The notes below the pieces were generated by a model, which worked only from the letters and a program-made list of their open reading frames with translations, did no database searches and was not told the DNA's origin. Of a DNA stretch of 64,000 nucleotides, positions 57,654 to 64,000 are shown piece by piece; the stretch's first letter is position 1; every line of letters begins with the position of its first letter. A program made the position numbers and the translations under genes. The stretch lies in assembly GCF_024055795.1 (NCBI RefSeq), contig NZ_JAMXMY010000009.1:1-64000 (forward strand). Direction: 5' to 3'. This DNA is from Actinoallomurus purpureus. Lineage in GTDB: Bacteria; Actinomycetota; Actinomycetes; Streptosporangiales; Streptosporangiaceae.

Positions 57654-59930
57654 TCACCGTCTCGTTGGCTGGATTTGTACCTGCGGGTAGGGCGAGGTCT
57701 GTCCGGTGAGGAGCGGTTCGGGGCTGTTGCGCAGGGTGTGGTCGACGAACGCGCTCAGGTAGGCGTTGGTGATCTGGAGCCCGAGGTCGCCGTCGATCGT
57801 GCCCAGCGCGAGCAGGTAGCGGATGGGGGCGGCCAGGTAGTAGGCGGCGTAGTCGGTGAAGTTGAAGTGCCGGGCTCCTTCGATCTGGTAACGCCAGGCG
57901 GGTCCGGTGCCGGCGGTGAGCATCGCGCGGGCCGTGGCGAGGTCGGAGCGGTTCGCGGTATCGGTGGGCCGGCAGATTCCGGTCACGCAGGAGTCCTGGG
58001 CGGCGGTAATCATCATGGGCTTGTTCAGGCCGGTGCGCGCGACCGGTCCGTACTGAGTGCCGTCGAGGTCGGCAGCGCCCGCGCAGTGCGGGTCGGTGCG
58101 GCACGCTTCCAATGCGGCCGCGCCGCCGAAGGAATGGCCGACATAGGCGGTGCGCATCGCGTCGACGCGTCCGGCGAACCGGCCGGTCAGGCCGAGCCGC
58201 GCGACCTGGACGGCGGCGAAGCGTGCGTCGGCGGCCCAGATGCCGGCGAGCCGGTCACCGGCCTGGGTGGCGCCGGCGGTGTGCAGGTCGGCGCCGTCGA
58301 ACGCCGGGTTGCCGGAGGTGGTCGCGTGTACCGGATGGCCGTGCAGAACGGTCACGTTCGCGCTGTAGGTGGGGGTGACGCCGGCGACGAGGTAGCCGTG
58401 GCTCGCCAGGTTCTCAGCCAGCGTGGTGTACTGCGGCGCGGCGAACCCGAGGCCCGGTAGGAGCACGACGACCGGGAAGCGGCCGCCGGCCGGTGGGACG
58501 TCCTCCAGAGCGTGTGTCCGGACGGCGGCGAAGCCGGTCTCGCCCAGCCCCGGCAGGCTTGGCAGATGCAGTCGGTTCCAGGCACCCGGGGCGTACGGCG
58601 CGCGGCGGCCACGGGCGCCGGGCACTGCGGGGTACCACACCCACACGGACAGGTCCCGAGCGTTCCCGGGTGCGGGGGCGAGCGGATCGGCGCGGGTGTG
58701 GTCGGTCCAGTCGAATATCGTGCGGCCGACGTGGTACGGACCTGTCGGGGCGGGCAGTATGACCGGTTGCGCGTGCAGTGTTGCCGCGGCGGCGACGTAA
58801 CCGGTGCTCACGACCACCAGCGCGGTCGCGGTCGCCGCGATCGATTTGACCGTACGGCGCGCCCACATGCGCCATCCTCGCGGGGTTTCGCGCCGCCCGG
58901 CCGGTCGGCTGAGGATCAGGACGGTCCCGAAGACGACCAGTGTGGTGGTGGCCGCGCCGGTGAAGGTGATCGTGGTCAGCGTGACCCGTTCGGGCAGCCG
59001 GCCCCCGCCTCCGAGCATCGGCCGGATGCTGCCGCGCAGCACCGCGGACGTGGGCAGGGCCAGCGCCCCGGCGACGGCGGTGATCCGGGCCGAGCGGCGT
59101 GCTCTGCCCGGGCGCGCGGACGGCATTTCATCATTCGCTTGCGGTACGACGACCCGTAGCGCCTTGTTGCAGACCATGAACAGGGCGAAGAACCCGCCCG
59201 CGCCGATCGCGGTCGCGGTGGCGAACAACAGTGGGTCGGTCCAGTGCTCGCCGAGCGTCTCCCCAATGCTGAGCAGGAGTCCGGTGACCAGGGCGGCCGC
59301 CGCCGCGAGCATCACGACGTGCCGCCGGGCGAATCTGATCACGTCGTCACGGCCCAGCACGCCGGCGAGCCGACGTCCGGTACGGGGAAGGGGTGTTGCC
59401 GCCGCCTCGGTCAGGGCCGGGAGGTCGTCCAGCCAGTCGCCCTCCGGCCCGCGAGCGTCGCGGGGTGGCAGCCGGCGGAACGCCCGCCGCTGCGTCAGCA
59501 GTCCTGCTGCCACCGCCGCGGTGAGGGGGACCAGCGCTGCGATGAGCCAGGGCGTGCCGTGGTTCCATAGCCGGTGGTCGGCCCGTACGGTGACCGCGAG
59601 CCAGTCGGTGAGGACCGTGGCGGCGACCAGCAGGGTGCACACGAGCGCGGCCCGCAGCAGCTGCGCGACCCGGAACACCGGCTGGCAGCCGCCTCCGCGC
59701 AGCAGCCGAGCGCGCGCCACCGTCAGCACGGCCAGCGCCGGAACGATGAACTGGGTGAACGACACGACACCGTCGTAGGGGTCGTCCTGCCAGGGGCTAC
59801 CCGCGCGAACGGCGTGGACCTGGGTCGTGAGGAAGGCGAACACTGTGAAGACCGCCGCCCCCGCGACGGATACCCACAACGCCGTCACCGCGGCCGATTG
59901 TGCCCGGTGCCCGACCGGGAGGACCGTCAT
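57654..59930 (-). CDS. Membrane protein with C-terminal PAF-acetylhydrolase/lipase-like domain
   Basis: The 758-residue protein has an N-terminal half with about nine or ten hydrophobic helices (residues about 15-430) and a C-terminal alpha/beta-hydrolase domain of the platelet-activating-factor acetylhydrolase II type (about 440-750). The latter has VVLLPGLGFAAPQY, the nucleophile S600 in GHSFGGAAA, the acid in ADLDGTQYG and the likely catalytic His in GARHFNFTD. The hydrolase should face outside and cut short-chain ester lipids or similar. ATG 59930, or TTG 59945 behind AAGG. It follows the ABC permease gene by 28 bp, so it belongs to the same operon. Confidence 0.82.
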   Translation of the reverse strand: MTVLPVGHRAQSAAVTALWVSVAGAAVFTVFAFLTTQVHAVRAGSPWQDDPYDGVVSFTQFIVPALAVLTVARARLLRGGGCQPVFRVAQLLRAALVCTLLVAATVLTDWLAVTVRADHRLWNHGTPWLIAALVPLTAAVAAGLLTQRRAFRRLPPRDARGPEGDWLDDLPALTEAAATPLPRTGRRLAGVLGRDDVIRFARRHVVMLAAAAALVTGLLLSIGETLGEHWTDPLLFATATAIGAGGFFALFMVCNKALRVVVPQANDEMPSARPGRARRSARITAVAGALALPTSAVLRGSIRPMLGGGGRLPERVTLTTITFTGAATTTLVVFGTVLILSRPAGRRETPRGWRMWARRTVKSIAATATALVVVSTGYVAAAATLHAQPVILPAPTGPYHVGRTIFDWTDHTRADPLAPAPGNARDLSVWVWYPAVPGARGRRAPYAPGAWNRLHLPSLPGLGETGFAAVRTHALEDVPPAGGRFPVVVLLPGLGFAAPQYTTLAENLASHGYLVAGVTPTYSANVTVLHGHPVHATTSGNPAFDGADLHTAGATQAGDRLAGIWAADARFAAVQVARLGLTGRFAGRVDAMRTAYVGHSFGGAAALEACRTDPHCAGAADLDGTQYGPVARTGLNKPMMITAAQDSCVTGICRPTDTANRSDLATARAMLTAGTGPAWRYQIEGARHFNFTDYAAYYLAAPIRYLLALGTIDGDLGLQITNAYLSAFVDHTLRNSPEPLLTGQTSPYPQVQIQPTRR

Positions 59931-59958
59931 TTCGGAGTTTGTCAAGATCGTGACCTTT

Positions 59959-60561
59959 TTAGCTGTTGATGTCCCGGCGCAGGAAGAAGACCAGCGCGGC
60001 CGTGTCAAGCAGGACAAGCGGGAGGGTGGCATGGAACACGGCTTCGGCCGTCGTGCCGCCCGGGGCGACGTGCCCGAGGGTGAGATTGCGCAGGACAGAG
60101 CCCGGCAGCCACCTGTCGAGTTGCGCGGAGCGGCCCTGCAGGACGGCTTCGGCGGGCAGGATCCAGCCGAGGGTCACGGTCAGGGCGACGGGCACCGACC
60201 GGGTCATGACTCCCACTGCATGCCCGAAGACCGTGAGGGCCGCGCAGGCCATGGCGAGCTGCGCCGTCGCGGTCGCCATGGCGCCGACGGAGGGAACACG
60301 GCCGAACGCTCCGCTGACCAGGTAGGCGCCCAGCCCCATGATGATGGCGCTGCCCACCGCGACAGTGAGCGAGGCGGCGAGCTTTCCCAGGAACACCGGG
60401 CCTCGCGACCGGGTGGAGATGATCCACGGGCGGATGGTCCCGGTGCTGAAGTCGCCGGCCGTGATGGTCGCAGCCCGGCCCATGAACAGGGTCGCGTTGA
60501 AGATGGCGGCCTGGCGGAACCCCCACAACGGCGGCTCGTGCTGTGGCCCGGCGTTCGACAT
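59959..60561 (-). CDS. ABC-2-type permease, N-terminally truncated
   Basis: The 200-residue frame has five clear membrane helices and the conserved RAATITAGDFSTGTIRPWII, which corresponds to the EF-TGTIR element of ABC-2 exporters of the antibiotic/lantibiotic-resistance group. In the same frame, upstream of ATG 60561, lies a further helix (GCLLLLCLCLAIF, about 60562-60630) that would be the real first helix, but it runs straight into the end of the ATPase gene. The N-terminus therefore seems to be lost by a deletion that fused both genes. Function doubtful. Confidence 0.65.
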   Translation of the reverse strand: MSNAGPQHEPPLWGFRQAAIFNATLFMGRAATITAGDFSTGTIRPWIISTRSRGPVFLGKLAASLTVAVGSAIIMGLGAYLVSGAFGRVPSVGAMATATAQLAMACAALTVFGHAVGVMTRSVPVALTVTLGWILPAEAVLQGRSAQLDRWLPGSVLRNLTLGHVAPGGTTAEAVFHATLPLVLLDTAALVFFLRRDINS

Positions 60562-60631
60562 GCTGAAGATGGCCAGGCAGAGGCAGAGCAGCAGCAGGCA
60601 GCCAGTGGCTCGGCCGGCGGAACGGAGCAGT

Positions 60632-61248
60632 TCGGGGGACCTGCCCCTCGTGCAGCACGGTGAGGGTGTCGGCGACCCCTTCGAGCTCCCGGAGCATGTG
60701 CGTCGACACGATCACGCGGTGCCGCGGTCGGCGATGCGCCGGATCATCACGCGCAGGTGAGCGGTGGCCTCGGGATCAAGGGCGTTGGTCGGCTCGTCCA
60801 GCAGAAGGGCGGCGGGCGATCCCAACAGCGCTACGGCGATGGCAACTCGCTGCCGGTAGCCCTGGGACAGGGCACGGATACGGCGTGACATGACGTGCTC
60901 GATCCGGGTCAGCGCTGCGACGGATGCGACGTCGTCCGGGTCCGCGCCGGTGAGGATGCGATGAATCCGCAGGTTGTGGCGCACCGTCAACCCGGTGAAC
61001 AGCGCAGGAGCCTCGATCATCGCGGACAGCGGGCGCTGCCCCTGCTCGGCCGGCACCGTGACCGAACCCTGCGTCGGCTTGATCAGGCCGGTCATGATGC
61101 GCATGAGGGTTGATTTGCCGGCGCCGTTGAGGCCGACCAGCGCTGTCACCTCGCCGCGCCGGGGCGACCAGGAGACCGAGCGGACGGCGCTCGCGGATCT
61201 GAACTTCTTGGTCACGTCAGTCACGACCACAGGTGCTTCGTCGTTCAT
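60632..61248 (-). pseudogene. ABC exporter ATPase, frameshifted and 3'-truncated
   Basis: From ATG 61248 the minus strand encodes an exporter ATPase: LVGLNGAGKST (Walker A), LSQGYRQR (signature) and LLLDEPTNALD (Walker B). At about 60715 the frame stops (ADRGTA, then stop), but one base off it continues as VIVSTHMLRELEGVADTLTV, the normal H-switch region. A single base is missing there. The product then ends by about 60632, where sequence of the permease begins. Either the ATPase is dead or the slip is a sequencing error; the missing C-terminus argues for decay. Confidence 0.75.
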
Positions 61249-61258
61249 GGCCGCCGAT

Positions 61259-61296
61259 AGTACACACAACGTAGTACTTGTTGCGTAGTAATGTGG
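61259..61296. promoter_or_regulatory. Probable PadR operator between ABC and PadR genes
   Basis: The 67-bp divergent gap holds a locally AT-rich stretch with AGTACACACAACGTAGTACT (inverted AGTAC/GTACT), continued by a direct repeat AACGTAGTAC / TGCGTAGTAA. PadR regulators typically bind such ATGT/ACAT- or GTAC-type palindromes. Confidence 0.55.
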
Positions 61297-61315
61297 GCGG
61301 CGAGAGGAGGTGCTG

Positions 61316-61615
61316 ATGCAAGCGAACGACGCTCAGACGCTGGTGCTGTGCGTACTGGCCGAAGGGCCGCTGCACGGTTACGCCATCAACACCGCGATCG
61401 AGGAGCTGACCGGGCGGCGGCTGGGGCCCGGCAGTCTGTATGGGGCCCTGACCCGTCTGGAGACCAAAGGGCTGATCGAGTCACTCGACGAGAGCGGCCG
61501 CCAGCGTCCGGTCCGGCTGACCCCCCAGGGCCGTCACGTCCTGGAACGGGAGCTGCGGGCCATGGAGCGCGTCGCCGCCGCGGGCCTGCGCAACCTCGGG
61601 GCGCGTCCGGCGTGA
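61316..61615 (+). CDS. PadR-family transcriptional regulator
   Basis: The 99-residue protein is a short PadR winged helix: LVLCVLAEGPLHGYAINTAI, GRRLGPGSLYGALTRLETKG and LIESLDES-RPVRLTPQGRHVL. ATG 61316 is preferred (GAGGAGG 5 nt upstream); GTG 61310 is possible. It overlaps the next membrane-protein gene (GTGA) and is divergent from the ABC/lipase operon, which it likely represses. PadR/ABC exporter pairs of this build usually respond to the exported compound. Confidence 0.9.
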   Translation: MQANDAQTLVLCVLAEGPLHGYAINTAIEELTGRRLGPGSLYGALTRLETKGLIESLDESGRQRPVRLTPQGRHVLERELRAMERVAAAGLRNLGARPA

Positions 61616-62394
61616 ACATCGCTCGGATGCTGGTCAGGCTCTACCCGGCCGCCTTCCGGAGCCGGTGGGGTCCGGCCCTGGAACACGAGATACGGGCCGG
61701 CGGGTGGAGAGCCTGGCCCAACCTGCTGGCGGGGATCGCCGACATGTGGCTGCACCCGGTGGTCTGGCCCGCCGAGTCCCGCGCGCAGCGCTGCCGACGG
61801 GCCGCGACGATGGCGGTCGCGGTCTCGGCCGTCTGCTGGTTCGTCACGCACGCGGTCATGGAGTTGCACGCTCCACTGTCGGCGAGGATCGCCGGATCCT
61901 GGCCGATGAGCGTCTGCAGCCTCCTGATGCTCCTCGGACTCGCCCTCGTCGCACCTCGTCCCCGCATGACCCGCATCGCCATGATCGCGGTGGTTCGCTG
62001 CGCTGCGGCCCGATTCGCCGTCCCGGTCACGCTCGGCGCGGGCGCGGTGGTCTGCGTTCACACCGGCGCGTCCGCCGCCGCACCGACGCCGCTGCGACCG
62101 GCGCTGTTCGCCTGCTGGTGGACCGCGCTGGCGCTCGCAGCGATCCAAAGTTGCCGGATTATCGCAGCTCTCGGTCAGGCCGTGGTCGTGCCACCCCGCC
62201 CCGGAAACCTACGGCTCGGCCTGTGGATCCTGGCGGCCGCAGTGACCGCGCCCGGTCCCATTCTCCTCCGCGCTTCCACGACCAACGGGCACCTCGACCT
62301 GCTGTCCGCCGTGTCGGGTGCCGGACTACTCGTCTTGGCGCCGGCGTTCGCCGGAACCCTTCGCGACGTTCGTCACCTGACACCGGCCGACTGA
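61612..62394 (+). CDS. Multi-pass membrane protein coupled to PadR
   Basis: The 260-residue protein starts VNIARMLVRLYPAAFRSRWG, an N-terminal element common to membrane proteins encoded directly behind PadR regulators, followed by about six hydrophobic helices (ATMAVAVSAVCWFVTHAVM, VCSLLMLLGLALVAP, LFACWWTALALAAI). No catalytic motif is seen. It probably assists or senses for the PadR system. GTG 61612 overlaps the PadR stop by 4 bp. Confidence 0.75.
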   Translation: MNIARMLVRLYPAAFRSRWGPALEHEIRAGGWRAWPNLLAGIADMWLHPVVWPAESRAQRCRRAATMAVAVSAVCWFVTHAVMELHAPLSARIAGSWPMSVCSLLMLLGLALVAPRPRMTRIAMIAVVRCAAARFAVPVTLGAGAVVCVHTGASAAAPTPLRPALFACWWTALALAAIQSCRIIAALGQAVVVPPRPGNLRLGLWILAAAVTAPGPILLRASTTNGHLDLLSAVSGAGLLVLAPAFAGTLRDVRHLTPAD

Positions 62395-62453
62395 GCGACA
62401 CCCCATAGCGCCCCACGCCCGGTCGCATGTTTCCCTCACGACTCGGCGGTCGT

Positions 62454-63059
62454 TCAGTCCGGTGCCTCGGAACGTCTCGCGGCGAGCAGCAGCTGGATCA
62501 CTTGATTCAGAGTGGCCTCGGGAGCGTAGGCGGCGGGATCCAGCGTGGAGTGCAGGACGAATCCGTCACCGGCCGCGATGATCAGGGAGGCCATCGGCTC
62601 CGGATCCACCCACGCGGCGATGTAGCCGCTCTCACGCAGTTCGCGGATGCTCGTCGCGAGTGCGTCGCGGAGTTCGGCCAGCAGGCCGACGACCTGGTTG
62701 CGGACGGTCTCGTCGCGTGACGCGGTCGCCAGGGCCTCGATATAGGCGGGGAAATGCTCGCGTGCCTGGTCGAGGGCCTCCTGGAGGGCGAGTACGGTGC
62801 CGAAGAGACGGCCCAGCGGGTCGTCCGCGACGCCGGTCAGGGCGGTGCGGGCCGGCTCGATCCAGGTCCGGACGGCGTGGACCAGCGCCTGAGCCACGAG
62901 CTCGTCCTTGGAACCGAAGTGGTACGTGATCGCCTGAAGGTTCACTCCCGCCGCCGAGGCGATTTGGCGGGATGTCGCTCGTGCGGCGCCGTGGCTGCGG
63001 AGCACGTCAAGGGTGGCTTCGAGCAGGCGGCGGCGGGTCAGGTCTTGGCGCTCATTCAT
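62454..63059 (-). CDS. TetR-family repressor
   Basis: The 201-residue protein has a TetR helix-turn-helix right at its N-terminus (ATSRQIASAAGVNLQAITYHFG, residues about 27-48) and a C-terminal ligand domain (PAYIEALATASRDETVRNQVV). ATG 63059 is fixed by the family start (MNERQDLTRRRLLEA). Its start codon lies within the operator palindrome at 63056-63071, so it should repress itself and the divergent NmrA-like gene. Confidence 0.9.
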   Translation of the reverse strand: MNERQDLTRRRLLEATLDVLRSHGAARATSRQIASAAGVNLQAITYHFGSKDELVAQALVHAVRTWIEPARTALTGVADDPLGRLFGTVLALQEALDQAREHFPAYIEALATASRDETVRNQVVGLLAELRDALATSIRELRESGYIAAWVDPEPMASLIIAAGDGFVLHSTLDPAAYAPEATLNQVIQLLLAARRSEAPD

Positions 63060-63071
63060 ACGTATGTATGA
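63056..63071. promoter_or_regulatory. TetR operator palindrome over the start codon
   Basis: TCATAC (63056-63061) and GTATGA (63066-63071) surround GTAT; the left arm contains the TetR gene's own start codon. It sits between the divergent TetR and NmrA-like genes. Confidence 0.65.
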
Positions 63072-63116
63072 TTTGAGTGGTGGCCGCTGGTGGAGCGCCC
63101 ACGGAAGGGATCGGTC

Positions 63117-64000
63117 ATGAGCCAGATGGATCTTGTGACGGGTGCGTACGGATACTCCGGAACCTACCTCAGGCAGCGGCTCGAGACGGCGGGCCACACG
63201 GTCCGCACACTGACGAACCACCCGACGCCGGACGCCGACATCGAGGTGTTCCCTCTCGACTTCGGCGACCCGGAGGCATTGGCGGAGGCATTCGACGGCG
63301 TCACGACGTTCTACAACACCTACTGGTCCCGATACGCGCCGGCGGGCACCAGCCATCTGGACGCGGTCACCAATACCGCGACCCTGCTCGAGGCCGCTGC
63401 CCGAATGGGGGTCGAGCGGGTCGTGCACCTGAGCATCACCAATCCGGATTCGGCCTCTTTCTACACCTACTACCAGGGCAAAGCGGCGGTCGAGGATCTC
63501 GTCACGGCCAGCGGCATGTCCCACGCCATCGTCCGGCCGAGCGTGATCTTCGGCGGAGACGACATTCTGATCAACAACATCGCGTGGTTGCTGCGGCGGT
63601 TCCCCATGTTCGCCATTCCCGGGACGGGCCGGTACCGGCTGCGCCCGGTGCAGGTTCAGGATCTCGCCGACCTGTGCGTACGCCTGGGGGCGGAGCGGAC
63701 GAACACGGTCACCGACGCGATCGGCCCCGAGTCGTTCGGTTTCGAGGACCTGGTCGGCACGATCGCCCAGGCCATCGGAGTCCCGTTCCGGCCGGTGCAT
63801 CTCCCGGCGGCTGCCGTGTCCGTGCTACTACGCGGATTGTCGATGCTGACCCGGGACGTCGTGCTCACGCGGGACGAGATCGAGGGGCTCATGGCAGAAC
63901 TCGTCATGGTCGATGGCGAGGCCACCTGCCCCACGCTGCTGACCGGTTACCTGCACGAGAACGCCGGCCAGATCGGCCGCCGCTACCAGTCGGAACTCGC
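63117..64000 (+). CDS. NmrA-like NAD(P)-binding oxidoreductase (right end cut by window)
   Basis: At least 294 residues. It begins MSQMDLVTGAYGYSGTYL with the Rossmann glycine motif GAYGYSG; the conserved YYQGKAAVEDLV-type YxxxK element, HAIVRPSVIFGG and PVQVQDLADLCV follow, typical of atypical SDR/NmrA proteins that act on quinones or nucleotide sugars, or as redox sensors. ATG 63117 has GGAAGGG upstream. No stop is reached in the window. It is paired with the divergent TetR gene. Confidence 0.85.
   Translation, partial: MSQMDLVTGAYGYSGTYLRQRLETAGHTVRTLTNHPTPDADIEVFPLDFGDPEALAEAFDGVTTFYNTYWSRYAPAGTSHLDAVTNTATLLEAAARMGVERVVHLSITNPDSASFYTYYQGKAAVEDLVTASGMSHAIVRPSVIFGGDDILINNIAWLLRRFPMFAIPGTGRYRLRPVQVQDLADLCVRLGAERTNTVTDAIGPESFGFEDLVGTIAQAIGVPFRPVHLPAAAVSVLLRGLSMLTRDVVLTRDEIEGLMAELVMVDGEATCPTLLTGYLHENAGQIGRRYQSEL

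Noticed and set aside
1-64000. tRNA genes or integration sites next to the accessory regions
   Set aside because: Reading through the island borders and intergenic gaps, no T-arm-like GGTTCRA segment in a cloverleaf context was noticed. A tRNAscan run would settle this.

Overview
This 64 kb window comes from a high-GC, probably filamentous actinomycete (Actinomycetota). GC is high almost throughout, third codon positions are strongly G/C, GTG and TTG starts are common, and many genes overlap by 4 bp (ATGA/GTGA). The gene content also fits: snapalysin, PknB-like kinases, DUF397/DUF5753-type regulator modules, secreted glycoside hydrolases and an actinobacterial-type c-di-AMP riboswitch ahead of a CHAP hydrolase. 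The genus cannot be fixed from the sequence. No rRNA, tRNA or CRISPR array was seen.

Layout. 0-1.2 kb is a gene graveyard: the 3' end of a group II intron (domains V and VI), a TnpB zinc-ribbon remnant and a broken FxsB-like radical SAM maturase. 1.2-10.2 kb is mixed chromosomal content: a small membrane protein, a response regulator/winged-helix pair, a STAS remnant, secreted snapalysin, two SDR enzymes, an Orn/Lys/Arg decarboxylase, an RlpA/expansin-like secreted protein and two other secreted proteins. 10.2-11.1 kb is non-coding with strong hairpins. 11.1-12.9 kb is a CBM2-Calx-beta-GH5 cellulase. 13.0-21.9 kb is a DeoR-controlled sugar operon: a ribose/xylose-type ABC importer, two FGGY kinases, a histidine phosphatase and a 2-hydroxyacid dehydrogenase. 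21.9-30.35 kb is an accessory island bounded by two fragments of that same dehydrogenase gene. It holds a threonine-dehydratase-like enzyme, small enzymes, an MFS exporter, NmrA-like oxidoreductase genes, TetR/HxlR regulators and several remnants.

30.4-33.9 kb carries a truncated kinase, a complete membrane kinase with a WD40-like sensor, and a c-di-AMP riboswitch with a CHAP cell-wall hydrolase. 34.2-37.2 kb is a secreted GH3 glycosidase; an MFS permease follows and runs convergently into a GntR regulator. 39.8-45.3 kb is a seven-gene, translationally coupled operon: two NMT1/THI5-like proteins (one a lipoprotein, one with no export signal), a PPOX flavoprotein, a P-loop kinase, an ABC permease and ATPase, and a rhodanese. 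Its substrate is unassigned and it is the best candidate here for an undescribed pathway. 45.4-51.8 kb holds a TetR/FAD-monooxygenase pair with a tandem palindromic operator, a MOSC-reductase-ferredoxin fusion, MsrA, a PheC-like protein and an aldo/keto reductase. 52.1-54.3 kb is a lower-GC patch with an ATP-binding/HTH/DUF397 regulatory module. 55.4-56.9 kb is a GH54-CBM42 arabinofuranosidase. 57.6-62.4 kb is a PadR-linked cluster with a membrane lipase-like protein and a damaged ABC exporter. The window ends in a TetR/NmrA divergent pair cut by the right edge.

Two themes run through the window. First, secreted polysaccharide degradation: the RlpA-like, GH5 and GH3 genes share a palindromic GAAA-N-TTTC upstream element that suggests one regulon, and GH54 has a different palindrome. 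Second, many small regulator/effector pairs have a visible palindromic operator in the intergenic space.
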